DNA of 64,000 bases from Rhodanobacter humi (GCF_041107455.1 NZ_JBGBPY010000001.1:2976001-3040000); one strand, 5' to 3'. Positions 27,682-36,689 are shown, numbered from the stretch's first letter. Translations and numbers: made by a program. The notes: generated by a model not told the origin, from the letters alone.

Positions 27682-27715
27682 GCCGGGTCGCTCGCCGGAT
27701 GGCGGAGCGAACCCG
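27682..27715. terminator. Possible stem-loop between convergent genes
   Basis: CCGGGTCGCTCGCC pairs imperfectly with GGCGGAGCGAACCCGG around GGAT, between yhdP and the convergent DUF1232-like gene. No T tract follows, so terminator function is uncertain. Confidence 0.35.
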
Positions 27716-27752
27716 GTCCCGTGATGGTGCGGCGCATGAGGCGACGACGCGT

Positions 27753-28406
27753 TCAGTACACGCGGAAGCAGGCCGGGCCGGGCTCGGGCAGGTAGCTGCT
27801 GGCGCCTACCCGGCGGCAATGCGCGAGCAGTCCGGCCTCGGCGCAACGGGCCTGCTCCCAGTCCTTGCGGCTGAAACTGAAGTCGCCGACTGCGCAGCCG
27901 CGCAACCTGGCCTCGATCTTCCGCAGGCGGCAGTAGTCGAGGTAGCTGTCCACCTCGCCGGCCAGCTTCGGCCACGCGGCGTCGAGCAGGATCGCGTCGT
28001 CGAGATGGTTGACGCGGGGCGCCTGCTCCGGGATCAGCTCATGCGCGCCGCGCACGTAGTCCACCACCACGCGGGCGGGCGCGATCGCCTCGCTGGCCGG
28101 CTGCCAGGTCGCGTCGTGGAGCATCCGCTCGACCGCGCCGGCCAGCCGCAGGCGCTGCGCGATGCTGGCCGGGCAGGGGTTGCCGGGCGAGCGGCCGGCC
28201 AGTTCGCGCGAGGCCGTGGCCAACTGGTCGCGGTCCAGCGGGAAATGCTGCAGTCGGGCCAGCAGGCGGTTGAAGCGGGCCAGCGCCTCGGCCCGGATCG
28301 GAAAATGGCCGATGAAACGCCGCCGGGCGGGGCGGTGCGGGGCCGCCCACACGGGCGACTGCAGGGCGGCGGGCAGGGGCGGCAGGATGACGAGCTGGGC
28401 GTTCAT
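27753..28406 (-). CDS. DUF1232/YkvA-like protein of unknown function
   Basis: 217 residues from the ATG preceded by GGGAGAAA; an upstream start would add 30 residues with no pattern. The segment VVVDYVRGAHELIPEQAPRVNHLDDAILLDAAW resembles the DUF1232 (YkvA) consensus around a conserved IP...LDD core, though it lacks a clear membrane segment. The C-terminal third holds five cysteines. It is divergent from the CadC-like regulator. The family call is tentative and no function is proposed. Confidence 0.75.
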   Translation of the reverse strand: MNAQLVILPPLPAALQSPVWAAPHRPARRRFIGHFPIRAEALARFNRLLARLQHFPLDRDQLATASRELAGRSPGNPCPASIAQRLRLAGAVERMLHDATWQPASEAIAPARVVVDYVRGAHELIPEQAPRVNHLDDAILLDAAWPKLAGEVDSYLDYCRLRKIEARLRGCAVGDFSFSRKDWEQARCAEAGLLAHCRRVGASSYLPEPGPACFRVY

Positions 28407-28560
28407 GGTGTGTTTCTCCCTTGGGTGATGGCTTGAGTGATGCGACGCGGCTTGCGGCGCAGGGCCAGATTCCACCCCAGGGTCGTTTTGAGTCATGATG
28501 AACGGGCGAGGTTTGCACGAGCGAGTGCTGAAGTTTGTGTGACCGCCTGAGGGTTTCCCG

Positions 28561-30828
28561 ATGGACCGGATGGATTCGGGCGCGCGCAGCAGGGGAGTTG
28601 CGCCTTATCGTTTCGGTGATGTCGTGGTCGACCCGGCCGCGCACACCTTGGTGCGGGCCGGCGTTTTGCAGCCACTGGAGCCGAAGGCCTTCGCCGTGCT
28701 GCTGGTGCTGCTGCAGCACCCCGGCGAACTGATCGGTCGCGACGACCTGCTCGACCAGGTATGGGGCCACCGCCATGTCACCCCCGGCGTGCTGACCCGC
28801 GCCATCGTGCAGCTGCGCCATGCGCTGGGCGAGGACCCCCAGCATCCGCACTGCATCCAGACGCGACACGCGCTGGGCTACAGCTTCATCGGGCAGCTGG
28901 AGGACGCCACGGGCCTCGCTGCGGCCGCGGCACCGGCGGAGGGCGGCGAATCGCCGGCCGCCACCCTGCCAGCCGCCATCCTGCCGCGACCAACCGAGGC
29001 CGCCGCCGAACTTGCGCCACCGCCAACCACTCCGTCGCCGGAAGCGTCGCCGCCGGTATGGAGCGCCGCGGAGCCAACCGCGCCTGCCCATGCGGGGCCG
29101 GTGCGCTGGCTGACGCTGGGCGCTATCGCGTTGCTGGCGGGGCTGGTCGCATGGCTGGTCATCCAGCCACGCGCGCCGCCCCGGCATGTCGCGGCCTCCG
29201 TGGCGGTGATGCCGTTCGTCAACCTCAGCGGCAAGACCGGCGACGACTACTTCGCCGAAGGGCTGGCCGAGGAAATGCGTGACGCACTGGCCGGCGTGAA
29301 GGGTCTGAAGGTGGCCGCCTCGGTGTCCTCCGCCGCCAGCAAGGATGCCGTCGACGCCAGGGCGCTGGGCGACCGGCTGGGCGTGGCCTCGATCCTCAAC
29401 GCCAGCGTGCGCCGCGAAGGCGCGCGCCTGCGCATCACGGCGCGGCTGACCGACACCGTCACCGGATTCACCCTGTGGAGCCACACCTACGACCGCGAGC
29501 TTTCCGATGTCTTCGGTACCCAGAGCGATATCGCCGAAGCGGTGGTGCATGCGCTGCTGGGTGCGATCCCCGGTGAGGAAAGCGCGCTGTCGAAACGCCT
29601 GACCACCACCCGCAACGAGGCGGCCTTCGATACCTACCTGCAGGGCATGCAGTTGCTGCACCATGCCGACCAGCCGGATGCCGCCAACCAGGCGATCGCG
29701 CGTTTCGGCCAAGCCTTGAAGCAGGACAGCGGGTTCGCCAAGGCCCAGGCGGGCATCTGTCGCGCCGAGATCTGGCGCTTCCAGAGCCAGCACAGTCCGG
29801 CCGCGCTGGATAACGCCAAGGCGGCCTGCCAGCGAGCCGAGCAGATGGATCCGGGCATGGCGGAGGTGGACCAGGCGCTGGGTGACCTGTACAGCGTCGC
29901 CGGTGATCCCGAGCGCGCGCTGCTGCACTATCGCAAAAGCGCGCAGGCACCGGGCCAGGCGGTAAACGCGCATGTGGGCATGGCCAAGGTCTATGCGGCG
30001 CAGGGGCACGGCGACCTCGCCTTGGCGGAGTTCCAGCAGGCGCTGAAGCTCCATCCCGAGGTCGCCTACATCCATGCCGCAATCGGCTACCAGCAGTACC
30101 TCGACGGCAAGATTCCCCAGGCCGTGGCTTCGTACCGCCGCGCCGTCGAGCTGGACCCGCGGAACGCGGAAAATTGGGGCACGCTGGGTGCGCTGTACAT
30201 GACGGCGGGCAACGACGCCGCAGCGGCGCAGGCGCTCCAGCACGCCATCGAGATCAGTCCGTCGATGGACACGTTGACCAATCTCGGCATGCTGAGATAC
30301 CAGCACGGCGACTACACTGCGGCGGTGGCGCTGGAGCGCCAAGCCACGACCCTGTGGCCGGACGATTTCAGGGTTTGGGGCAACCTGGGCGTGGCCCTGC
30401 AGGCAGACCCGGCATCGAACCCCGCCGACACGCGCAAGGCGTTCGAGGCTGCCGCCTCGCGAGCCGAACGCTTCCTGCAGGTCCAGCCCGATGATGCCCA
30501 GACCGTCGCCGAGCTTGGCCGCTATCGGGCGACCTTGGGCGACACGGTCGAGGCCCGCCAACTGGTCGCGCGCGCTGAAGCGCTGGGCGGCCAGTCCGGC
30601 GAAGTGGCTCTGCTCGATGCCGAGACGCTGGCGCTGCTGGGCGACCTCGGGGCGGCACGCCAGCGGCTGCGGGCTGCGCGTGCCGCCGGCATCGCTGAAA
30701 CCCAGATTTCAAGCAACTACACCTTCCGTCGCCTGGGCCTGTTGTCTCCGCCGACGCCGGCGGGCACGTCCGGGGGCACGGAACCACCCGCCCCGCCCGC
30801 GAGTGCGGGGCATCCAGTCGGAGGATGA
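28561..30828 (+). CDS. CadC-like membrane regulator with TolB-like and TPR domains
   Basis: 755 residues. An N-terminal winged-helix DNA-binding domain (about 14-112, VVDPAAHTLVRAGVLQPLEPKAFAVLLVLL and HCIQTRHALGYSFIG) precedes a Pro/Ala-rich linker, one membrane span (about 182-203, LTLGAIALLAGLVAWLVI), a TolB-N/FlgO-like domain starting SVAVMPFVNLSGKTGDDYFAEGL, and several TPR units to about residue 700. This layout suggests a membrane-bound regulator that senses a periplasmic signal through protein contacts. TGAGGG lies eight bases before the first ATG; a second ATG at 28570 is also possible. Confidence 0.9.
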   Translation: MDRMDSGARSRGVAPYRFGDVVVDPAAHTLVRAGVLQPLEPKAFAVLLVLLQHPGELIGRDDLLDQVWGHRHVTPGVLTRAIVQLRHALGEDPQHPHCIQTRHALGYSFIGQLEDATGLAAAAAPAEGGESPAATLPAAILPRPTEAAAELAPPPTTPSPEASPPVWSAAEPTAPAHAGPVRWLTLGAIALLAGLVAWLVIQPRAPPRHVAASVAVMPFVNLSGKTGDDYFAEGLAEEMRDALAGVKGLKVAASVSSAASKDAVDARALGDRLGVASILNASVRREGARLRITARLTDTVTGFTLWSHTYDRELSDVFGTQSDIAEAVVHALLGAIPGEESALSKRLTTTRNEAAFDTYLQGMQLLHHADQPDAANQAIARFGQALKQDSGFAKAQAGICRAEIWRFQSQHSPAALDNAKAACQRAEQMDPGMAEVDQALGDLYSVAGDPERALLHYRKSAQAPGQAVNAHVGMAKVYAAQGHGDLALAEFQQALKLHPEVAYIHAAIGYQQYLDGKIPQAVASYRRAVELDPRNAENWGTLGALYMTAGNDAAAAQALQHAIEISPSMDTLTNLGMLRYQHGDYTAAVALERQATTLWPDDFRVWGNLGVALQADPASNPADTRKAFEAAASRAERFLQVQPDDAQTVAELGRYRATLGDTVEARQLVARAEALGGQSGEVALLDAETLALLGDLGAARQRLRAARAAGIAETQISSNYTFRRLGLLSPPTPAGTSGGTEPPAPPASAGHPVGG

Positions 30829-30830
30829 TC

Positions 30831-31079
30831 ATGGCCACCAAGCTCAAGCGTGAACAACTGCGTGTCGCCAATGCGCCCGCCATGGGCAAGCAGGCCTCTG
30901 CAACACGGCGGCGCGAAACTCGCGAAACCAAGCGGAAAGCTCCCAAGCCCGAACGCGAACAAGTGACCTATCGTTTCGACTTCGCCAACATCCAGAGCAT
31001 CATCATCGAGCGCGACCCCCTCTGCTTCACCATCGTGGTGAACCCGCCGAAGCCGAACCCGGGCCGCTCGAACGGATGA
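30831..31079 (+). CDS. Small basic protein of unknown function
   Basis: 82 residues from the ATG at 30831, with GGAGG six bases upstream. The N-terminal half is very basic and probably disordered (RRRETRETKRKAPKPEREQ); the second half could form a small beta segment (YRFDFANIQSIIIERDPLCFTIVVNPP). It begins two bases after the CadC-like gene stop and is probably co-transcribed with it. The SD and the typical codon use favour a real gene; no family is recognised. Confidence 0.65.
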   Translation: MATKLKREQLRVANAPAMGKQASATRRRETRETKRKAPKPEREQVTYRFDFANIQSIIIERDPLCFTIVVNPPKPNPGRSNG

Positions 31080-31161
31080 TGAGCAAACATGGGGTGAGTT
31101 CCGTGTAGGCTGCAAGCGACGGTTGGGCGGCTCGCCCCGTTCACAAGCTTGAAACCCCTTG

Positions 31162-31190
31162 GGCCCGGCCAGTTGCCGGGCCTTCTTGTG
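31162..31190 (+). terminator. Intrinsic terminator before tldD
   Basis: GGCCCGGC, loop CAGTT, GCCGGGCC, then TTCTTGTG. It is located 80 bases after the small basic protein gene and 57 bases before tldD. Confidence 0.7.
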
Positions 31191-31246
31191 TGGGGTTGCG
31201 CGTTGAAACCGCACGGTATGCCACCATTACGGATTCGACACATTGC

Positions 31247-32698
31247 ATGAGCTCTTCCATGGATTCCCTGATCACCCTCGCCGAAAGCAAGCTGCTGACC
31301 CCCGGCGGCCTCGCCCCCGGCGATCTCGAACGCGTGTTTTCGCAGCTGATGGGGCCGTCCATCGACGCGGCCGATCTCTATTTCCAACATTCGCGCAGCG
31401 AGTCGTGGACGCTGGAAGAGGGTATCGTCAAGGACGGCAGCCACTCGATCGAGCAGGGCGTCGGCGTGCGCGCGATCTCGGGCGAGAAGACCGGCTTTGC
31501 CTATTCCGACGAGATCGTGCTGCCGCAATTGCTGGAAGCGTCGAAGGCCGCGCGCGCGATCGCCCAGGACGGCCGCGGCGCCGGCCAGCCGCTGGCGCTG
31601 GGCAACACGCGCGCCTTGTATCCCGCCATCGATCCGGTGGAGAGCCTGCCCAATCCCGACAAGATCGCCCTGCTGCGCGAGGTGGACGCCTATGCGCGCT
31701 CGCGCGATCCGCGCATCGCCCAGGTGATCGTGAGCATGGCCGCCACCATCGACACCGTGCTGATCGCCGCCTCCGACGGCACGCTGGCCGCCGACGTGCG
31801 CCCGCTGGTGCGGATCAACGTGCAGGTGATCGCCGAGGCGAACGGCCGCCGTGAGCAGGGTTACGCCGGCGGCGGTGGCCGCTACGGCTACCGCGAACTG
31901 ATAGCGAACGGCCGCGCGCTGGCCTTCGCCGACGAGGCGGTGCGCCAGGCGCTGGTGAACCTGGATTCCGTAGCCGCGCCCGCCGGCCAGATGACCGTGG
32001 TGCTCGGCCCCGGCTGGCCCGGCGTGCTGCTGCACGAGGCGATCGGCCACGGCCTGGAAGGCGACTTCAACCGCAAGGGCAGTTCCGCCTTCGCCGGCCG
32101 CATGGGCCAGCGCGTGGCTGCGCCCGGTGTCACCGTGGTCGATGACGGCACGCTGCCCGGCCGGCGCGGCTCGCTCAGCGTGGACGACGAAGGCACGCCG
32201 ACGAACTGCACCGTGCTGATCGAGGACGGCATCTTGAAGGGCTACATGCAGGACAAGCTCAACGCGCGCCTGATGGGCATGGCGCCCACCGGCAACGGCC
32301 GCCGCGAATCCTTCACCGCGCTGCCGATGCCGCGCATGACCAACACCTACATGCGCAGCGGCGATTGCGACCCCGAGGAAATCATCCGCTCGGTGAAGAA
32401 GGGCCTCTACGCACCGAACTTCGGCGGCGGCCAGGTCGACATCACCAACGGCAAGTTCGTGTTCTCCGCCAGCGAGGCCTACCTGATCGAGGACGGCAAG
32501 ATCACGGCTCCGGTGAAGGGCGCCACGCTGATCGGTTCGGGTCCTGAAGTGCTCACCCGCGTCTCCATGATCGGCAACGACATGAAGCTCGACGAGGGCG
32601 TGGGCGTCTGCGGCAAGGACGGCCAGAGCGTGCCGGTGGGCGTGGGCCAGCCCACGCTGAAGATCGATGCGATGACGGTGGGCGGGACGGCTGCGTAA
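31247..32698 (+). CDS. tldD: Metalloprotease TldD
   Basis: 483 residues from the ATG at 31247 (a later ATG at 31259 is possible). TldD with TldE (PmbA) forms a heterodimeric zinc peptidase that processes microcin B17 and degrades CcdA in E. coli. The metal site [11 protein letters not shown] is at residues 263-273. Other landmarks are VEGIVKDG-like [19 protein letters not shown] near residue 60 and [14 protein letters not shown]. pmbA is not in the window. TTGAAA at 31203 could be part of a promoter, without a good -10. Confidence 0.95.
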   Translation: MSSSMDSLITLAESKLLTPGGLAPGDLERVFSQLMGPSIDAADLYFQHSRSESWTLEEGIVKDGSHSIEQGVGVRAISGEKTGFAYSDEIVLPQLLEASKAARAIAQDGRGAGQPLALGNTRALYPAIDPVESLPNPDKIALLREVDAYARSRDPRIAQVIVSMAATIDTVLIAASDGTLAADVRPLVRINVQVIAEANGRREQGYAGGGGRYGYRELIANGRALAFADEAVRQALVNLDSVAAPAGQMTVVLGPGWPGVLLHEAIGHGLEGDFNRKGSSAFAGRMGQRVAAPGVTVVDDGTLPGRRGSLSVDDEGTPTNCTVLIEDGILKGYMQDKLNARLMGMAPTGNGRRESFTALPMPRMTNTYMRSGDCDPEEIIRSVKKGLYAPNFGGGQVDITNGKFVFSASEAYLIEDGKITAPVKGATLIGSGPEVLTRVSMIGNDMKLDEGVGVCGKDGQSVPVGVGQPTLKIDAMTVGGTAA

Positions 32699-32706
32699 AA
32701 CCCGCG

Positions 32707-32760
32707 CCTTCGCCTCTCCAGCTTGTGGGAGAGGCTGCCTGCAGGGCTGGAGAGGGGCTC
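32707..32760. repeat. Degenerate inverted repeat after tldD
   Basis: CGCCTCTCCAGCTTGTGGGAGAGGC followed by GGGCTGGAGAGGGGCTC. This is a diverged copy of the CCTCTCCC/GGGAGAGG family found elsewhere in the window. It may act as a terminator-like structure for tldD. Confidence 0.6.
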
Positions 32761-32833
32761 TTGATCTTGGCGCCGCGAATTGGCCGGCATCAATACAGTC
32801 GATATGTCTGCCCTGATGGCTATTGCACATGAA

Positions 32834-32864
32834 GCCATGTATTGCATATCATGCAATACATGGC
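32834..32864. promoter_or_regulatory. 14-base inverted repeat over the TumE start: candidate operator
   Basis: GCCATGTATTGCAT, spacer ATC, ATGCAATACATGGC: a perfect inverted repeat with 14-base arms. Both candidate start codons of the toxin gene (32851 and 32860) lie in its right arm. The likely ligand is the HTH protein encoded next, by analogy with self-repression in toxin-antitoxin modules. As RNA it would hide the start codon. Confidence 0.65.
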
Positions 32865-33144
32865 CGAGGCAGTCCTCATCGTCCACTCCAAGGCGCTTCA
32901 TGGCCGCTGGATCGTCCAGCGCAAGATCTGGGCACTTCCGGAAGCCGGTGCTGAGCGTCCGCACGGTCTGAAGTACAGCCTGTTCTGCGGCGACGCCGAG
33001 CATTGCCTGGTGCGCTACGACAACGAGGCAGGCAAGGGCGACCATCGCCACTACGGCGATCGCGAAGAGCCGTACGCCTTCACTACGCTGGAAGTCCTGC
33101 TCGAAGACTTTCAGGCCGACGTAATCCGACTGACGCAGGAGTGA
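32860..33144 (+). CDS. TumE-family toxin (DUF6516)
   Basis: 94 residues from the ATG at 32860; an ATG nine bases upstream is also possible. MAEAVLIVHSKALHGRWIVQRKIWALP, KYSLFCGDAEHCLVRYDNEAGKGDHRHYGDREEPYAF and the terminal EVLLEDFQADV fit the TumE toxin family as remembered, with the conserved YDNE-KGDHRH block as its hallmark. It is followed after three bases by an HTH antitoxin. No clear SD precedes the start, which may reflect leaderless or repressed translation. Confidence 0.82.
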   Translation: MAEAVLIVHSKALHGRWIVQRKIWALPEAGAERPHGLKYSLFCGDAEHCLVRYDNEAGKGDHRHYGDREEPYAFTTLEVLLEDFQADVIRLTQE

Positions 33145-33147
33145 GCC

Positions 33148-33507
33148 ATGAAAGCCATCATCGAAATCGCCAGTAACGCCGACATGCACCGTCGCGCCGT
33201 CGATGCGGTCCGCGCACTCGCCGCCGGCAAGGCGAAGGCCACCGACTTCCGCATCGGTTTCGAGAATGCCGCGCAGGTGTTTGCCGAACTCAGCGCCGAA
33301 CGGCTGCGCACGCTGGAAACCTTGCGGCGCGAGGGAGCGCAGAGCATCTACGCGCTGGCCAAGGCGCTGGGTCGCAACTACAGCAATGTGCATCAGGATG
33401 TGCAGCGTCTGATGGCGTTGGGCCTGGTCGAGCGCGACGAAGACGGCGTGCGGGTGCCGTTCGACGAGCTGGAAATCCACGTGCCGCTGGGTGCGAGGGC
33501 GGCGTGA
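33148..33507 (+). CDS. HTH antitoxin/transcriptional regulator of the TumE module
   Basis: 119 residues with AGGAG six bases before the ATG. The middle is a MarR-like winged helix of the HVO_A0114 type (LRREGAQSIYALAKALGRNYSNVHQDVQRLMALGLVERDEDG, about 55-100), preceded by a helical N-terminal part. Toxin-first order and near-abutting genes indicate a type II toxin-antitoxin operon in which this protein neutralises the toxin and represses the promoter. The upstream perfect palindrome is its probable site. Confidence 0.85.
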   Translation: MKAIIEIASNADMHRRAVDAVRALAAGKAKATDFRIGFENAAQVFAELSAERLRTLETLRREGAQSIYALAKALGRNYSNVHQDVQRLMALGLVERDEDGVRVPFDELEIHVPLGARAA

Positions 33508-33557
33508 TGCGGAAGATTGCAAGCGGAAGACACCAAGCGTCCCCGTCCCCAAACCCG

Positions 33558-33563
33558 TAAAAT
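33558..33563 (+). promoter_or_regulatory. -10-like TAAAAT before ribH
   Basis: TAAAAT (5/6), located 46 bases before the ribH start. The -35 position reads AAGCGT and is poor. This is suggestive only. Confidence 0.35.
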
Positions 33564-33608
33564 ACCCACCTCGCACGGCCGCCCGGCCCGTCAAGGAACA
33601 CTCCGAGC

Positions 33609-34070
33609 ATGAACACCATCGAAGGCGATTTCGCCACGCCCAAGGGCCGTTTTGCCATCGTGGCGGCCCGTTTCAACGGTTTCGTCGTGGAGCCGCTGGT
33701 GGCCGGGGCGCGCGACGCGCTGCTGCGCCACGGCGTGAAGGACGACAGCATCGACCTGGTGCGCGTGCCCGGTGCGTGGGAGATCGCACTGGCCGCGCAC
33801 AAGCTGGCGACGTCCGGCAGGTACGCGGCGGTGATCGCGCTGGGCGCGGTGATCCGCGGCTCTACGCCGCACTTTGACTATGTGGCTGGCGAATGCGTCA
33901 AGGGCCTGGCCAGGGCCGCGCTGGATTCGGGCGTGCCGGTGGCGTTCGGCGTGCTCACCACCGACAGCATCGAGCAAGCGATCGAGCGCGCCGGCACTAA
34001 GGCCGGCAACAAGGGTGCCGACGCCGCGATCGCCGCGCTGGAGATGGTCAACCTGTACGGCCGGCTGTGA
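33609..34070 (+). CDS. ribH: 6,7-dimethyl-8-ribityllumazine synthase
   Basis: 153 residues. It catalyses the penultimate step of riboflavin synthesis and forms large icosahedral or pentameric shells. Motifs: VAARFNGFV at the phosphate/substrate site, [13 protein letters not shown], and [19 protein letters not shown] with the catalytic His. CAAGGAA lies before the start. It overlaps nusB by one base (TGATG), the classic ribH-nusB arrangement. Confidence 0.96.
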   Translation: MNTIEGDFATPKGRFAIVAARFNGFVVEPLVAGARDALLRHGVKDDSIDLVRVPGAWEIALAAHKLATSGRYAAVIALGAVIRGSTPHFDYVAGECVKGLARAALDSGVPVAFGVLTTDSIEQAIERAGTKAGNKGADAAIAALEMVNLYGRL

Positions 34071-34516
34071 TGCACGCTCGGCCCGAGGGCATCGATCTCG
34101 CCGCCCGCTCGCGTGCCCGTCGCCGTGCGTTGCAGGCGCTGTACGCGTGGCAGCTTTCCGGCAGCCACATGAACGCGGTGATCGAGCAGTTCCGCCACGA
34201 GCAGGACATGGAAGTGGCCGACCTCGACTACTTCGAGGACCTGCTGCACGGCGTCGAAAAAAACGTCGACGCGCTGGATGCCTCCCTGCGCCCCTACCTT
34301 GATCGCGAAGTGGCCGAGGTCGACCCCATCGAGCGCGCCGCGTTGCGCCTCGCCGCGTATGAGCTGAAGCACCGCCCCGACGTGCCGTACCGCGTGGTCA
34401 TCAACGAGGCGATCGAGGTCACCAAGCGCTTCGGCGCCGACCATGGCCACAGCTACGTCAACGGTGTGCTGGACAAGCTGGCCGGCGAGCTGCGCGGCGC
34501 CGAGAAGCGGGGTTGA
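34070..34516 (+). CDS. nusB: Transcription antitermination factor NusB
   Basis: 148 residues from the ATG overlapping the ribH stop. All-helical NusB core: RSRARRRALQALYAWQLSG, PYLDREVAEVDPIERAALRLAAYEL and VVINEAIEVTKRFGADHGHSYVNGVLDKLA. NusB with NusE (S10) binds boxA RNA in rRNA antitermination. The C terminus overlaps the next gene by one base. Confidence 0.96.
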   Translation: MHARPEGIDLAARSRARRRALQALYAWQLSGSHMNAVIEQFRHEQDMEVADLDYFEDLLHGVEKNVDALDASLRPYLDREVAEVDPIERAALRLAAYELKHRPDVPYRVVINEAIEVTKRFGADHGHSYVNGVLDKLAGELRGAEKRG

Positions 34517-35061
34517 TGGACGCCGGCGTCCGGACGGAAGAACGGGTGCCGGTGCTGGAAACCGCACGCCTGCGCCTGCGCGCGCATCGTCCCGATGATC
34601 ATGCCGGCTGCGCCGCACTGTGGGCCGACCCGGCCGTGGTGCGCTACATCGGCGGCCGCCCGTTCACCGCCGAGGAAACCTGGCGCCGCATGCTGGCCTC
34701 GCGCGGACTGTGGAGCATGCTCGGCTACGGCTACTGGGCCGTCGAGGAAAAGGCCAGTGGGCGCTACGTCGGCGATGTCGGCTTCGGCGATTTCCGTCGC
34801 GAGATCGAGCCCTCGCTGGTGGGCATGCTGGAATTCGGCTGGGTGCTGTCGCCCGAGGTGCATGGGCGCGGCTACGCGAGCGAAGCGATCGCCGCGGCCA
34901 CCGCCTGGGCCGACGCGCAGCTGCCGGGCATGTGCGCGGTGTGCCTCATCGATGAACGCAACGCCGCCTCCATCCGCGTGGCCGCAAAGGCCGGTTTCCG
35001 CGAATGGCGGCGCACCACCTACCACGGCGAGCCCGCCCTGGTGTTCGCCCGCGGGGCGTGA
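34516..35061 (+). CDS. GNAT acetyltransferase, RimJ/RimL-like
   Basis: 181 residues from the ATG that shares a base with the nusB stop. The start LETARLRLRAHRPDDHAGCAALWADPAVVRYIGGRPFTAEETW and the acetyl-CoA loop EVHGRGYASEAIAAATAWA place it among RimJ/RimL-like N-acetyltransferases. The target (protein N terminus or small molecule) is unknown. It interrupts the usual nusB-thiL adjacency. Confidence 0.9.
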   Translation: MDAGVRTEERVPVLETARLRLRAHRPDDHAGCAALWADPAVVRYIGGRPFTAEETWRRMLASRGLWSMLGYGYWAVEEKASGRYVGDVGFGDFRREIEPSLVGMLEFGWVLSPEVHGRGYASEAIAAATAWADAQLPGMCAVCLIDERNAASIRVAAKAGFREWRRTTYHGEPALVFARGA

Positions 35062-35064
35062 GAT

Positions 35065-35526
35065 TCACTTCGCCGGGCAGTCGCGGCTGTTGTCGGCGAT
35101 GCCGGTGATCAGCCAGCGTCCGTCCACCCGCGCCAGATTGAACACATCGGTGCCGCAATGGTGCGGCTTGCCGTCGAGCAGGAAGACGTAGGGCGCCCAT
35201 ACCACCGCGATGTTGTTGTCCACGCGCACCTGCGGATCGTGGATGCGTTCCTCGATGCGGGCCTTGCCGGGCTTCACGTGGTCGACGAAGTCGCCCAGCG
35301 TGAGCTGCACCGGCTTGCCTTGGCGCATCAGCGTGGCCATGCCTGTGGGCAACACCTGCGCGCGCATGCCGGCCTGGTCATAGCGCGACATCGCCGCGAA
35401 GAAGGTCTGGACCGGTGCCAGCACGACCGTGTCGCCGGCCGCGGGAGCCGATGGTGTAGCGAGCACTGGCGCGGCGGCAACGAGGGCGAACGATAAGGCG
35501 GCGGAGCGGGAACGGGCACGGCGCAT
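35065..35526 (-). CDS. Secreted NTF2/SnoaL-like protein
   Basis: 153 residues with a signal peptide (RSAALSFALVAAAPVLATPSAPA). The mature part looks like an NTF2-like cone: FFAAMSRYDQAGMRAQVLPTG, NNIAVVWAPYVFLLDGKPHHCGTDVFNLARVDGRWLITGIADNSR. Such proteins may bind or isomerise small ligands, but no catalytic residues can be assigned. It converges with the GNAT gene (three bases apart) and is divergent from thiL. Confidence 0.85.
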   Translation of the reverse strand: MRRARSRSAALSFALVAAAPVLATPSAPAAGDTVVLAPVQTFFAAMSRYDQAGMRAQVLPTGMATLMRQGKPVQLTLGDFVDHVKPGKARIEERIHDPQVRVDNNIAVVWAPYVFLLDGKPHHCGTDVFNLARVDGRWLITGIADNSRDCPAK

Positions 35527-35660
35527 GACGGCAAGCTCCGGAAGGGAAGTGTCGCCAGCCTTGCACGCGTGCGGCGCCCGCGCATGCGCCGCAGGTCATG
35601 GGCTTGCGCCGCGCGCGCGCGGATGCTCTGCTCTGGGACCGCTTGCACCACAGGATCGCC

Positions 35661-36623
35661 ATGGAATTCCGCATGATCGACCGCATCCGCGAGCGCACCG
35701 CGCAGGCGCGCGACGACGTGCGCCTGGGCATCGGCGACGACGCCGCGCTGCTGGCCGTGCCCGCGGGGCAGGAGCTGGCGGTGGCGATCGACACCCTGGT
35801 CGAGGGCGTGCATTTCCCGGTGGGCACCGCGCCGGCCGACATCGGCTGGAAGGCGCTGGCGGTGAACCTGTCCGACCTTGCCGCGATGGGCGCCACGCCG
35901 GCGTGGGCGCTGCTGGCGCTGACCCTGCCGCGACCCGACGCGGCTTTCGTCGACGGTCTGGCCGACGGCTTCGCGCAACTCGCACGGCAGCACCGGCTGG
36001 CGCTGGTGGGCGGCGACACCACGCGCGGCCCGCTCACGCTCAGCGTGGCCGTGCACGGTTTCGTGCCGCCGGGGCAGGCCTTGACCCGCGCCGGCGCGCG
36101 CGTGGGCGATGCGGTGCTGGTCACCGGCACGCTGGGCGATGCGGCGGCTGGTTTGCGCTGCCTGCAAGCGCAGATGGACGTCCAGACGTCCATGCACGCT
36201 GCGCTGGTCGAGCGCCTGAATCGTCCGACTCCGCGGTTGGCGGCGGGACTGGCGTTGCGCGGTCGCGCCAGTGCCTGCCTCGACGTTTCCGACGGCCTGC
36301 TCGCCGACCTCGGCCATCTCTGCGAGGCCAACGGCGTGGGCGCGGAGATCGACGCGGCGCTGCTGCCGCGCTCGTCCGCGTTGCTGGGCCTGTTCGACGA
36401 AGTCGCAGCGCGTGATTTCGCGCTGGCCGGCGGCGACGATTACGAGCTGTGTTTCACCGTGCCCGCCGCACGCGTGGCCGAGGTGCAGGCCGACTTGGCG
36501 CGGCTGGGCTGCGGCGCCACGCGCATCGGCCGCATCGTGGCGGGCGAGGGTGTGCGCGTGCGCGATGCGGACGGCAGCTGGCTGGAACAGGGGCGGCAAG
36601 GCTGGGATCATTTCCCGGCGTAG
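35661..36623 (+). CDS. thiL: Thiamine-monophosphate kinase
   Basis: 320 residues from the ATG giving MEFRMIDRIRERT; the upstream in-frame extension is not ThiL-like. It phosphorylates thiamine monophosphate to the active diphosphate. Motifs: LGIGDDAALL (ATP/Mg), DTLVEGVHF, LSDLAAMGATPAWALLAL, LVGGDTTRG, CLDVSDGLLADL and GGDDYELCF. It is separated from pgpA by a 112-base spacer with a palindrome pair. Confidence 0.95.
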   Translation: MEFRMIDRIRERTAQARDDVRLGIGDDAALLAVPAGQELAVAIDTLVEGVHFPVGTAPADIGWKALAVNLSDLAAMGATPAWALLALTLPRPDAAFVDGLADGFAQLARQHRLALVGGDTTRGPLTLSVAVHGFVPPGQALTRAGARVGDAVLVTGTLGDAAAGLRCLQAQMDVQTSMHAALVERLNRPTPRLAAGLALRGRASACLDVSDGLLADLGHLCEANGVGAEIDAALLPRSSALLGLFDEVAARDFALAGGDDYELCFTVPAARVAEVQADLARLGCGATRIGRIVAGEGVRVRDADGSWLEQGRQGWDHFPA

Positions 36624-36635
36624 CGTGGATCGGTT

Positions 36636-36689
36636 GCAGGTCGGGCTTCAGCCCGACACTCCGCCAAGTCGGGCTGAAGCCCGGCCTGC
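36636..36689. repeat. 22-base inverted pair (REP-like) between thiL and pgpA
   Basis: The arms at 36636-36657 and 36668-36689 are reverse complements at 21 of 22 positions, and each arm contains its own palindrome (GTCGGGCTTCAGCCCGAC). This looks like a REP doublet. It could fold at the thiL mRNA 3' end. Confidence 0.85.
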
